From Nitrolancea sp040255925 (GTDB taxonomy: Bacteria > Chloroflexota > Chloroflexia > Thermomicrobiales > Thermomicrobiaceae), in assembly GCA_040255925.1 (NCBI GenBank), contig JBDZVX010000016.1, positions 1-31,019 on the forward strand: DNA of 31,019 bases, in the 5' to 3' direction. The notes under the pieces are model-generated. The model worked only from the letters and a program-made list of their open reading frames with translations, was not told the origin of the DNA and searched no databases. Below are positions 1 through 7,786 of the stretch, piece by piece. The number at the start of each line of letters is the position of its first letter. The stretch's first letter is position 1. The translations under genes and the position numbers were made by a program.

Positions 1-44
1 CCGCGAAACGATGCACCCACAATGCGATCAGCACGGAGGAGTTC

Positions 45-404
45 ATGCCAACCCAGCCGAGCAAGAGGCTCGAAACCTTCCCCAACCCGAAGCCCGAGCG
101 TGATTACGAGATTCAGATCTCGACGCCGGAGTTCACCTGCGTCTGCCCTATGTCCGGCCAGCCCGATTTTGCCGAGATCACCATCCGCTACGTCCCGGAT
201 CAGCGCTGCGTCGAACTGAAGTCGCTCAAGCTCTATCTCTGGTCCTACCGGAACGAGGGGGCGTTTCACGAGAAGGTGACGAACACGATCCTCGACGATT
301 TGGTGGAGGCTATCGCCCCACGCCGTGCCACGGTCGTCGGCGACTTCAACGTCCGGGGCGGGCTCCACACCGTCGTCACCGCGAACTACGAGCGCCCGGA
401 GTAG
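45..404 (+). CDS. queF: NADPH-dependent 7-cyano-7-deazaguanine reductase (preQ0 reductase)
   Basis: QueF reduces the nitrile of preQ0 to the amine of preQ1 in the cytoplasm, a late free-base step of queuosine synthesis. The 119-residue protein is the short, single-domain (Bacillus-type) form. Key residues fit the family: the catalytic Cys is the second Cys of TCVCP (Cys34), the proton-donating Asp is Asp41 in GQPDF, and the substrate-binding His75-Glu76 follow the QueF signature that begins ELKSLKLY and runs to FHE. The ATG at 45 has a GGAGG five bases upstream. The frame stays open back to the window edge, so a longer N-terminus cannot be excluded, but the ribosome site favours 45. Other que genes may lie to the left, outside the window. 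Confidence 0.95.
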   Translation: MPTQPSKRLETFPNPKPERDYEIQISTPEFTCVCPMSGQPDFAEITIRYVPDQRCVELKSLKLYLWSYRNEGAFHEKVTNTILDDLVEAIAPRRATVVGDFNVRGGLHTVVTANYERPE

Positions 405-485
405 CCGTACCGTCCGGTTCGCTCGCCGGAGTAGGCGGGACATCGTCGCGTGGCGGCAGCCGGAGAGCTTGCTTGGGGGAGTGTG

Positions 486-869
486 ATGCAGACGAAGAAG
501 CTGGAGCCGTCGGCCGGTCATGTGCTGGCCCCCGACGGGTCGGAGGTCCGGCCCTTGCTCGATCTGCGGCGCGGCGGACTGGGTCACTGCACGCTCCCAC
601 CCAATGCCGTCTCCCAGGCGGTCCGCCACCGGACGATCGAAGAGAGCTGGTACTTCATCAAAGGGCAAGGCCAGGTCTGGCGGAAGCAGGGGGACCATGA
701 GACTGTCGTCGAGGTTGGACCCGGTGTCTGCCTCACCATTCCGACCGGCGTGCATTTCCAGTTCCGAAATACCGGCGGCGAGCCGTTGGAATTCCTGATG
801 GCGACCATGCCGCCCTGGCCTGGTTCCGATGAGGCGGTGCGGGTGCCCGATTATTGGGAGCCGGAATAG
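486..869 (+). CDS. Small single-domain cupin protein
   Basis: A 127-residue protein with one cupin beta-barrel. The first cupin motif is HRTIEESWYFIKGQG, with the family's spaced Glu and Gly but only one of the usual two metal-binding His. The second motif is PTGVHFQFRN, containing the conserved PxG, His and Asn. Metal binding is plausible through the remaining His and Glu residues; the substrate is unknown. Start: the ATG at 486 has a GGGGGAG just upstream. An in-frame GTG at 450 would add 12 residues but has no good ribosome site. It lies 81 bases after queF in the same direction and may be co-transcribed, but nothing ties it to queuosine chemistry. Confidence 0.82.
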   Translation: MQTKKLEPSAGHVLAPDGSEVRPLLDLRRGGLGHCTLPPNAVSQAVRHRTIEESWYFIKGQGQVWRKQGDHETVVEVGPGVCLTIPTGVHFQFRNTGGEPLEFLMATMPPWPGSDEAVRVPDYWEPE

Positions 870-881
870 CTCCGCCGCTCG

Positions 882-1805
882 TTACCTGTCGTCCTCCGCG
901 CCTAGCGGATTCCCGAGGTAGGGCCGGCTGAGAAGGGTCAGGCTGAGGAGCTGTTCCAGGTCGCCGGGGCGCTCGGCGATCAGCGCGCCCAGCTCGCGCA
1001 GCGACTCGATGTCCGGCTGGGCGGTACCGTTCATCGTCGTGAGAAGGTGGGCGGCGCCGGGCTCAATCGTGGGCCGAAGCCGGCTCGCGGCGACCAGAAG
1101 CGGCTTGGTGTAGCGGCGAGAACGGAGCATTTCGGCGATCGCTTCTCCGGACCCCGCGATCGCTTTCATGTCGAGCACAACGCCGCTGGTCTCCCGGTCG
1201 CTCTCGAAGAGGGGGAGCAGCCGCGCTGGGGAGGTCGCGCTGAGCCCATCGGCTCCAGTGCTGATCGCGGTGCTGACACCGAGCCGGAGCGTTGTGGCCG
1301 CCCGTCCGATCCCGGCAGCCGCTTCACCCCCGCCGGTAATGACGCCAATGCGTCCTGGTGAGAACGCCCGGTCAGGATCATCGCCGCCGATCTCGCCGAT
1401 TTTGGCGCGTCCGGCCGGGCTGATGATTCCCCCTGAGCCAGGGCCGATGACTCGCACCATCGCCTCTCTCGCCCGATCCGCGATCAACGAGGTCGCTCGT
1501 TCCGGCACGCCGTGGGTCGCGATCACCAGCAGGTGGATTCGATGACTGAGGGCCTCCAGGCAGGCATCGAGCACCGCCGCCAGCGACACCGAAATCATCG
1601 CGGCGTTCGGCTGCCGCGCGCTCACCGCCTCGGCCAGGGTGCGGTAGACCGGGACTCCGGCCGCGTCAGGCCCGGCTCCTCCGGCTCCGACTCCGGCGAC
1701 GACTCGCGTGCCGTAGGCGATCATCCGCTTGGTTGTAGTCTGGACTTCGGGGTCGTCAATACCGACCACCACAACGCTCGTGGTCTCACTGACCAGAATG
1801 CTCAT
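882..1805 (-). CDS. SucD-like protein (succinyl-CoA ligase alpha paralogue) lacking the active-site His
   Basis: 307 residues that align almost without gaps to the true SucD in this window (25194-26072): the YGT near residue 31, the GVPV near 50 and the GP near 121 fall at the same positions. The CoA-binding Rossmann domain (about 1-130) and ligase domain (about 150-300) are therefore present. The phosphohistidine is not. The GHAGAI of SucD (His247) aligns with PGAAHL here, putting Gly250 at the catalytic position. The GPNCPG loop has become GPGSGG and the SRSGT phosphate loop has become TGGGE. Normal succinyl-CoA synthetase chemistry is therefore unlikely; a CoA-binding, regulatory or acyl-CoA role is inference. 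It is the third gene of an operon with the M42 peptidase and a kinase. Its ATG shares the A of the kinase's TAA stop, which implies translational coupling. No beta-subunit gene is adjacent. Confidence 0.85.
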   Translation of the reverse strand: MSILVSETTSVVVVGIDDPEVQTTTKRMIAYGTRVVAGVGAGGAGPDAAGVPVYRTLAEAVSARQPNAAMISVSLAAVLDACLEALSHRIHLLVIATHGVPERATSLIADRAREAMVRVIGPGSGGIISPAGRAKIGEIGGDDPDRAFSPGRIGVITGGGEAAAGIGRAATTLRLGVSTAISTGADGLSATSPARLLPLFESDRETSGVVLDMKAIAGSGEAIAEMLRSRRYTKPLLVAASRLRPTIEPGAAHLLTTMNGTAQPDIESLRELGALIAERPGDLEQLLSLTLLSRPYLGNPLGAEDDR

Positions 1806-2535
1806 TACTCTCCTCCGGCTGCTTCCCGGACCCGGTCAAAGATCGTAGCCTCATCGATGCCGGCGAAATCCGTGGTATCGACCTCGATCATGCTGCCAGG
1901 CAGGTCGAGCGGCGGCGTAGATCCTGGCGCCAGCATCGGCGCAAAATGCTCGTAGCCCGCGTGATGCTCCAGGTGAATCGGATGCCGTTCACCCGCCGCT
2001 GCCCGTTGCACGAATCGCTCCATCAGCGTCCGCCCTTCAGTCCGGCAGAGGATCTGGACGACCTCAACATCGCGGCCGCACACCAGTTGCCGGAGGGGCT
2101 CATTGTCGCGCTCCGGACTGAAATTCGCGTCGATGATCAGGGAGATACCGTGGTCGAGGAGTTTTCCGGCGATCTGGATGACGAGTCTGCGGCTGGCCGC
2201 GCTGAGCCGGTTCGACCATTCCGCGCCGGTGACGCCGANNNNNNNNNNNNNNNNNNNNNNNNNNNNNNNNNNNNNNNNNNNNNNNNNNNNNNNNNNNNNN
2301 NNNNNNNNNNNNNNNNNNNNNNNNNNNNNNNNNNNNNNAGTCTGCGGCTGGCCGCGCTGAGCCGGTTCGACCATTCCGCGCCGGTGACGCCGAGCGCGTC
2401 GGCCAGCAGCTCTTTGTACTCGTCCTTGGCGATCACCGGAAAGCCGAACTCCCGCGCGATCTTGCTGGCCAGCACCGATTTCCCAGTTGCCGGTGGTCCG
2501 GAGACGATGATCAGAAGCGGCTTGCGCATCACCAT
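1805..2535 (-). CDS. P-loop (AAA-type) kinase, split by an assembly gap
   Basis: The N-terminal part (from 2535) has a Walker A motif, GPPATGKS, at about residues 13-20, after a hydrophobic strand. The C-terminal part (to 1805) includes LIIDANF, which looks like a Walker B strand, and ends DRVREAAGGE. The 100-N gap sits inside the gene and the flanks repeat the same 55 bases, encoding GVTGAEWSNRL twice. Removing one repeat and the Ns (155 bases) leaves exactly 192 codons in one frame, a complete protein of 191 residues. That size fits the predicted-kinase/zeta-toxin-like P-loop kinases that phosphorylate small molecules; the substrate is unknown. The ATG follows the TAA of the M42 peptidase directly (TAAATG), so the two are translated in tandem. 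A second in-frame ATG lies at 2529. Confidence 0.8.
2184..2238. repeat. 55-bp contig-end repeat, left of the gap
   Basis: Identical by eye to 2339-2393. The two copies abut the N run on either side, as expected when two contigs overlap by a k-mer but were joined with a default gap. Confidence 0.95.
2239..2338. other. Assembly gap (100 Ns)
   Basis: Exactly 100 Ns, a default scaffold gap size. The duplicated 55-base flanks show that the true gap is probably negative: the contigs overlap. Confidence 0.98.
2339..2393. repeat. 55-bp contig-end repeat, right of the gap
   Basis: Second copy of 2184-2238. Collapsing the two copies restores the kinase reading frame. Confidence 0.95.
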
Positions 2536-3576
2536 TTACCGGTGCGGGGTGGTCGCGAATGCCATCATGAGCCGGAACGTGGCATCGACATCCCGTTCGT
2601 CGATCATTTCAAAGGCGGAGTGGGTGTAACGGGTGGCCGGGGCGACCAGTGCGGTTGGAATCCCCTGCCGGATCAATGCTCCACCATCGGTACCGAACCG
2701 GTCGTAGACGCCATGCTGGAAGGGGATACTCTCTCGTTCTGCCAGGTCCGCCAGCCGCCAGGTGAGATCGTAGTCGTAATGAGTCATCGCGTCCTTGTGG
2801 ACGAGTGTCGGCCCACAGCCGAGTACGGTGGGCATCTCCCGTTCGCCGACCGTCGGAATGTCGCCCACCAGCCCATTGTCGAGCGCGATGGCGAGATCGG
2901 CGTCGACGTCCATGCGCAGCGATGACGCGCCGACCAGCCCGATCTCCTCCTGCACGGTCGCGGCGAAGTAGAGATCGAAGGCCAGCTTGGCCGGGTCCAG
3001 CGCTTCGAGCAGCAGCGTCATCACCGCCAGCGACACCCGGTCATCAATCGCCTTGCCGTAGACGCGGGTGCCCATCCGCCGGACCGGTGGATTCCAGATG
3101 ACCCCGGCGCCGACATGAATGCCCCGCGCCAGCACCTCATCACGGGATGATGCGCCAATATCGACGAAGAGATCGCTGTAGTCCAGTTTGTCTTTCTGGC
3201 GTTGAGCCTCGGAGAGGACATGTCCGGTCGCGGTGGCGAAGACCCCTTCGACCAGTTCGCCACGACCGAGCACCAGCGCCGGCTGGCCAACCGGGAACCG
3301 CTTGGTGAGATCGCCGGCTGCCTGCCCGCTGGTCAGCCAGAGGAAGCCGTTCGCGTCGATGCTCCGGACCACGAAGCCGATCTCATCGGCGTGGGCCTGG
3401 AGGAGCAGCTTCGGCCCCTGGCCGCCGATGTGGGCTAGGACGTTCCCGACCCGCGTCGTCCAGACGCGCTCGGCTTGGCCGGTCCAGCGCTCACGCAGCC
3501 AGGCCATGACCCGGTGCTCCTGGCCGGTCGGCCCCGGCAGCTCCATCAGCTCGCGTAGGAGGGGAAAGGCGTCCAA
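2536..3576 (-). CDS. M42 family metallopeptidase (aminopeptidase/glutamyl aminopeptidase-like)
   Basis: 346 residues, the usual length for M42 (TET-type) di-metal aminopeptidases, which form large cytoplasmic complexes that trim peptides. Metal and catalytic residues are visible in order: His62 in QAHADEIG, Asp178/Asp179 in KAIDDR, the Glu210-Glu211 pair in VQEEIG (general base plus metal ligand), Asp233 in ALDNG and His319 in YTHSAFE. A PDZ-like insert domain occupies about residues 75-165. The start is a TTG at 3576 with AAGGAG six bases upstream; no better ATG is present. It is the first gene of a three-gene operon with a P-loop kinase and a SucD-like protein. Some relatives are annotated as cellulases or endoglucanases, which is misleading. 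Confidence 0.93.
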   Translation of the reverse strand: MDAFPLLRELMELPGPTGQEHRVMAWLRERWTGQAERVWTTRVGNVLAHIGGQGPKLLLQAHADEIGFVVRSIDANGFLWLTSGQAAGDLTKRFPVGQPALVLGRGELVEGVFATATGHVLSEAQRQKDKLDYSDLFVDIGASSRDEVLARGIHVGAGVIWNPPVRRMGTRVYGKAIDDRVSLAVMTLLLEALDPAKLAFDLYFAATVQEEIGLVGASSLRMDVDADLAIALDNGLVGDIPTVGEREMPTVLGCGPTLVHKDAMTHYDYDLTWRLADLAERESIPFQHGVYDRFGTDGGALIRQGIPTALVAPATRYTHSAFEMIDERDVDATFRLMMAFATTPHR

Positions 3577-3723
3577 TATCTTCTCCTTTGGTTGGCGCCG
3601 GTATAGAGCAGCAGGATTACGGTGTGGTGTAGTTTGCCATGTTACGGGGACAGGCCCTCGACTAGGGCGAGCATGTGAACGAGAACCCGGTGATGTCGCG
3701 TCGTGATCGGACCCTTTGATGGT

Positions 3724-4539
3724 CTAGAAGAGTCTCCGCTGACCGTTATATTTTCTACGACTGATCTTCTCAAAGAAATCAGCACCTCTCGGATGCTTAC
3801 TAGCAAAAACCAAGTGGTAGATCGTTGAATTCCTAGAATTGGCTAATCTCGGGTCATCAGTTATGTAGCTGTAGCCCAACGTCTGCAGTTGGTCCTTGTA
3901 TAGATCTAGTAAGCTACGGTATGTTACCCGTTCTCCGATTTCTCGATCTTTTCGAAGATCACGCCATTGTGTCGTGCCAAAGAACTGATCTAGGACGCCT
4001 TCAAATTCCGGCGTGCGTAGGAATCTCCGCGCGAACCCCGTCATGAATATGATGATTAAGTCCATCTTCACACCATCGGTTAACCTGCCCAGTGAATCGA
4101 ACGTTATTTGGAAACCGGTAGGGTCGATAACTGCCAATCCGAGAGTGGCACTCGACAGGCTTGGCGGAAAAAGAAAATTACGCAATGAATCATCTGCTTG
4201 GTTGCAATCCATCGTTTCAACACATACCCGTCCTGGAGGTTGTTCTGGTATCCGTGCGGAAAGAGCAGAAGTCGCTCGCGGATCAATATCACAAAAGAAC
4301 AGACGCCTGAATTCGCTGCGCTTCTCTGCGAGTAATGGCGATCCAGCTTGTTCCCGCCCGGTAGCTTGATCTACGCAGAGGCCGGGGCCTGCAAGCAGGT
4401 CGGCATAGACAAGCGACCACTTGTCCTTCATGGCCGTACAGAATATGTCCAGATAGCTCTCAATATAGAAGAGTTTTTCTCGGCTCCATTCCGGAAGGTC
4501 CCGTGCAATGTGGCCATCGTTGGCTACGATGAATGTCAT
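3724..4539 (-). CDS. tcmP: Three-Cys-motif partner protein TcmP
   Basis: 271 residues matching TcmP, a family defined by its habit of lying next to a three-Cys-motif (DUF5131/Gp37-Gp68) gene, as it does here. The fold looks Rossmann-like: DLLAGPG near residue 48 resembles a methyltransferase motif I glycine loop, FFCDID looks like the acidic end of strand 2, and AVIDPTGF resembles motif IV. SAM or nucleotide binding is inference; no activity is established to my knowledge. The start ATG overlaps the partner's TGA stop by four bases (ATGA). By-eye GC is about 42-52% in sampled lines, against about 65% or more in neighbours, which points to horizontal acquisition. Confidence 0.85.
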   Translation of the reverse strand: MTFIVANDGHIARDLPEWSREKLFYIESYLDIFCTAMKDKWSLVYADLLAGPGLCVDQATGREQAGSPLLAEKRSEFRRLFFCDIDPRATSALSARIPEQPPGRVCVETMDCNQADDSLRNFLFPPSLSSATLGLAVIDPTGFQITFDSLGRLTDGVKMDLIIIFMTGFARRFLRTPEFEGVLDQFFGTTQWRDLRKDREIGERVTYRSLLDLYKDQLQTLGYSYITDDPRLANSRNSTIYHLVFASKHPRGADFFEKISRRKYNGQRRLF

Positions 4540-5282
4540 TCGCTCATCTCCACAGGCTCCAGGGTTCTCGGCATGTCGTTCCAGATTTGACCCTGTAGTG
4601 ACCGTCCTGCTGCCTTCTTGCCTCGGCGGATACCCTGTTCGTCAAAGGCTCCCCATTGTTTGAAGAAGAAGGGGACACGCGCTACTCGACATTGTTCTTG
4701 AATGGATAGAACCCAGTCCCCTTGCATCGGCCGCGCGCGCGGACCTGATTCGCCCCCGACAATTACCCAGTGAATTCCATCCAGATTAAGCTGGAGTGGA
4801 CCTAGGAGCGGCTCCAATGATAAGAATCGTACTGCTGCTGGTACCCGGCGTAGGTCATCTATCCTCGATGTCCAGCGCTGGTTTTCGACAGATACTCCCA
4901 TCCAGACGTTGGCAGGCCAATCAAGTTCGGGCGCTAATTCGCGTAGCCTTTTACTGCGTTTAGTCAGGATCTGGAACTGGTGCCAGTGGGCACTCTTCAT
5001 TGTCTCAAAGACCTCTTGCACGAAGGGAAGCGGCACCTGCTCGTGGAAGAGATCGCTCATGCTATTGACAAAAATCCTGCGTGGTCGCTTCCATCTCAGA
5101 GGTAATGTCAGACGATTGTGGTGAAGGGTCAGATCAAACCCGGCGGGAAACGTAGGGGTGCCGCGGAATCGTTCCGCGATTCGTTCCGCATAACAGTGTG
5201 CGCACCCTGGGCTGACTTTGTTACAGCCGGTGACGGGGTTCCAAGTTGCGTCGGTCCACTCAATAGCTGATCCGTCGCTCAT
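4536..5282 (-). CDS. Three-Cys-motif protein, phage Gp37/Gp68 family (DUF5131)
   Basis: 248 residues, typical for this family. Cys20, Cys27 and Cys30 form a C-x6-C-x2-C motif close to the N-terminus (GCNKVSPGCAHCY), reminiscent of, but not identical to, the radical-SAM CxxxCxxC cluster site. Other family marks are IEWTDATWNP at the start, ILTKRSKRL in the middle, VGGESGPRARP and the C-terminal FFFKQWG. A radical-SAM-like Fe-S enzyme is the usual reading; the substrate is unknown. Homologues occur in phages and mobile elements. The ATG at 5282 has GGGAGG five bases upstream. It is first in a two-gene operon with tcmP. Confidence 0.9.
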   Translation of the reverse strand: MSDGSAIEWTDATWNPVTGCNKVSPGCAHCYAERIAERFRGTPTFPAGFDLTLHHNRLTLPLRWKRPRRIFVNSMSDLFHEQVPLPFVQEVFETMKSAHWHQFQILTKRSKRLRELAPELDWPANVWMGVSVENQRWTSRIDDLRRVPAAVRFLSLEPLLGPLQLNLDGIHWVIVGGESGPRARPMQGDWVLSIQEQCRVARVPFFFKQWGAFDEQGIRRGKKAAGRSLQGQIWNDMPRTLEPVEMSE

Positions 5283-5365
5283 GGCTGCCTCCCGAAGTCA
5301 ATGGTCGGTTACCCACTCGTTGTCCCATCCCAGGATTGCAACAAGTGTTCTAATGGCTTGAAGAC

Positions 5366-5394
5366 AAGATACCCCGACTCCTGTCATATATCAA
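5366..5394 (-). promoter_or_regulatory. Predicted sigma70-type promoter for the DUF5131-tcmP operon
   Basis: Read on the minus strand: TTGATA (5394-5389), a 17-base spacer, then TATCTT (5371-5366). The transcript would start near 5359, giving a leader of about 77 bases before the ATG at 5282. Confidence 0.5.
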
Positions 5395-5553
5395 GCAGTT
5401 TTCCAAATTATGTCCAAGAATCAAAGGCTTCGGGGCTGATTCGTGGGGAAGGGCTCTTCCATTTCCCTGTAGTCTCTTTCGACCAACCAGGGCTTGTGAT
5501 GGGATCAGATGCCAGGTTCTCTTCGGATTTCGGGGCTTGGCGTTGGGTTGATG

Positions 5554-7500
5554 TTACCCGACGTGGATGGCCGGGCGGCGCTCAGGATCGTGCTCGGCGC
5601 GTCGCAGCACCTCCCGTGTGACCGGCGCGATGTCGCCCTCGCCAAACAGGACAAAACGCGCGATGTACTTGAGCGGGTTTCCTTCCGTCCAGCCGAAGTA
5701 GGCATGGGGCCGCTTGCCGGTCTGGTCACGCAGGTAGAGCAGGAAGGCCGCGATGGCATTGGGAATCGAGGCGCTCTCGACCCGTAGCACCCGATAGCCA
5801 CCAATCTCCTCGCCCTTGACGTCGAGCACCGGCGCGAACTCCGAGGCGTCGGAGACGGTGACCTCGAGGAAGAGGACGGGATCGCCCGGCGGGATATGGT
5901 TATCCTCCCGCTGCTCCCGCTCCTTCAACAGGTATTCCCGGGGCGTCCGGTCGTCGGGGTGGTTAGCGATGATGCGGATCGGGCCATGTCGCGCCGCTTC
6001 GTCGATGAACCGCTGGGCGGTCGGGTCCACCTTGATTTCGGTCGCGCGCAGTTCGGTAGAACGATAGACCCGAGAGATGAGCGAGGTGACAATGATCGCG
6101 ACGACAAAGATCGCCGCGATCTGGAGACCGTCCGTGTCCCCGGCAATGATATCTCCGGTCGTATAGAGGAAGATCAGTGTGACCGCACCGAAAAACAGGG
6201 TCGCGCCCAGCTTGCGCTGATGCCAGACCGATAACGTGACCGCTACCGTGGCCGAGGTGATCACGGCGAGCACGCCGGTAGCGTAGGCGGCTGCCTGGGA
6301 CTCGACATCGGCCGCGAAGATAATGGTTACGACGAAGCAGATGAACGTGTAGATCAGCACGAGAGGGCGGACCGCTCGCGTCCAGTCCGGTGCCATGCCG
6401 TAACGCGGCAGATAGCGCGGCACGATATTGAGGAGGCCGGCCATCGCGGACGCCCCGGCGAACCAAAGGATCGAGATGGTGCTGATGTCGTAGATCGTGC
6501 CGAAGGTATTCCCGAGGTATGCGTGCGCGATGTAGGCAAGGGCTCGCCCGTTGGCTCCTCCGCCCTCCGCGAACTCCTCCGCGGGGATCAGGACCGTCGT
6601 CACCAAGCTGCTGGCGATCAACATTACGCTCATAATGATGGCTGCCGTCGTGAGCAGCTTATGGGAGTTGTGGATGCGGGATCGTAGTTGCTGGGCCTCG
6701 TTCGCTCCGCTGCCGCTGACGAGTGGCATAACCAGGACGCCCGTTTCGAACCCGGACAGCCCGAGAGCGAGTGCTGGGAACACCAGCAAGGCCGCTAGGA
6801 TCATCCTGCCTGGATCACCGTAACTCGCGAACAGCGCATCCTGCCAGTTGCCGAGCACCACTGGGTGCTGCACGATCTCATAGAACCCGACCGCGACTAC
6901 GATCAGGTTCAGCGAGATGTAGGTGACCACCAGGAGCACCGCGATGCCGATGGCCTCGCTGAAGCCCTTCAGGAACACCACACCGAGCAGACCAATCAAG
7001 AAGAGCGTGACCACGACCTCGTACCCCTTGAGGAACTGAAGGAAAGGGTTCTCCACAATATGCGCCGTGGCGTCGGCGGCCGAGAGGGTGATGGTGATGA
7101 CGAAGCCGGTCGCCACGAACCCGATTAAACAGAGCACGAACAACTTGCCCTGCCACCAGGGGAGGAGCCGTTCAAGCATTGAGATTGAGCCGTCGCCGTG
7201 CGGGCTTTGAACAGCGACGCGCCGGTACATCGGCAACGCGCCGAAGAGCGTGACCAGGACGAGGAAAAGGGTCGCTAAGGGCGAGAGTATCCCGGCCGCC
7301 AGAGCAGCGATGCCCGGCTGATAGCCGAGGGTCGAGAAGTAGTCGACGCCGGTCAGGCACATCACTTGCCACCATGGGTGGGTGCGGTGCTCCCTCTCCT
7401 GCTCGTACGGGCCGCCTATTTCCCGGGGATGCCCTCGGAGCAGCCAGCGCCGGAGTCGACTGTGATCCTGTGCCAGTATGACCGGTCGCGTGGTCATCAT
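5554..7500 (-). CDS. APC-superfamily permease with C-terminal cytoplasmic domain
   Basis: 648 residues. About 12 membrane segments span residues 45-480, opened by the GVDYFSTLGYQP sequence typical of bacterial APC (amino acid-polyamine-cation) permeases; the unwound first helix probably binds substrate. A soluble tail of about 165 residues follows (after SLISRVYRSTE) and ends in AIHVG. It resembles the tail found on large bacterial APC and KUP-like proteins and may regulate transport. The substrate cannot be told from sequence. Two in-tandem ATGs exist: 7500 lies only two bases after GGAGG, while 7497 has better spacing, so translation may begin one codon later. The gene is divergent from tetR. 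A small perfect palindrome lies at 7538-7548 in its upstream region. Confidence 0.85.
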   Translation of the reverse strand: MMTTRPVILAQDHSRLRRWLLRGHPREIGGPYEQEREHRTHPWWQVMCLTGVDYFSTLGYQPGIAALAAGILSPLATLFLVLVTLFGALPMYRRVAVQSPHGDGSISMLERLLPWWQGKLFVLCLIGFVATGFVITITLSAADATAHIVENPFLQFLKGYEVVVTLFLIGLLGVVFLKGFSEAIGIAVLLVVTYISLNLIVVAVGFYEIVQHPVVLGNWQDALFASYGDPGRMILAALLVFPALALGLSGFETGVLVMPLVSGSGANEAQQLRSRIHNSHKLLTTAAIIMSVMLIASSLVTTVLIPAEEFAEGGGANGRALAYIAHAYLGNTFGTIYDISTISILWFAGASAMAGLLNIVPRYLPRYGMAPDWTRAVRPLVLIYTFICFVVTIIFAADVESQAAAYATGVLAVITSATVAVTLSVWHQRKLGATLFFGAVTLIFLYTTGDIIAGDTDGLQIAAIFVVAIIVTSLISRVYRSTELRATEIKVDPTAQRFIDEAARHGPIRIIANHPDDRTPREYLLKEREQREDNHIPPGDPVLFLEVTVSDASEFAPVLDVKGEEIGGYRVLRVESASIPNAIAAFLLYLRDQTGKRPHAYFGWTEGNPLKYIARFVLFGEGDIAPVTREVLRRAEHDPERRPAIHVG

Positions 7501-7537
7501 CTCCTCCGAAAAACAACCGCGATTGTGTAGCCAAGCG

Positions 7538-7548
7538 TGCGTTACGCA
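7538..7548. promoter_or_regulatory. Short palindrome upstream of the permease
   Basis: TGCGT-T-ACGCA, five-base perfect arms, 38 bases upstream of the permease start. It could be an operator; a chance occurrence is also possible. Confidence 0.25.
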
Positions 7549-7691
7549 AGAAGGGTGCGCGGACAGAGGTGACGTGCTTGATGTCTGGCCGATGCATGTC
7601 CAGCGCCCGTCTTAGGGCGTCAATTGGGCACGTTGGAACCGAATTTGGGCGTCGCTGGTCGATCTGGTCCGGCACAGCCCCGTAGCTCCGC

Positions 7692-7720
7692 TTGACGGGC
7701 CCGGCATGGCACGGTATGCT
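7692..7720 (+). promoter_or_regulatory. Predicted sigma70 promoter of the tetR-ABC operon
   Basis: TTGACG (7692-7697), a 17-base spacer and TATGCT (7715-7720). This is the best-matching promoter I found in the window. The predicted transcript start (about 7727) lies just upstream of the palindromic operator. Confidence 0.65.
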
Positions 7721-7743
7721 CATCATCCGCGTAAACGAAGATT

Positions 7744-7766
7744 CATTCAAGTGAATGTTCGTTCAC
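7744..7766. promoter_or_regulatory. Predicted TetR operator (two overlapping inverted repeats)
   Basis: CATTCA-AG-TGAATG (7744-7757) overlaps GTGAA-N6-TTCAC (7751-7766). Overlapping palindromes in the leader, directly before a tetR gene and after its promoter, are the classic layout for an autoregulated TetR repressor blocking its own transcription. Confidence 0.6.
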
Positions 7767-7786
7767 TCTCTGAGTTGGGAAGGGCT

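Noticed and set aside
2239..2338. Duplication inside the kinase gene
   Set aside because: The repeat flanks a default 100-N gap exactly, and keeping both copies breaks the frame; contig overlap explains it better.
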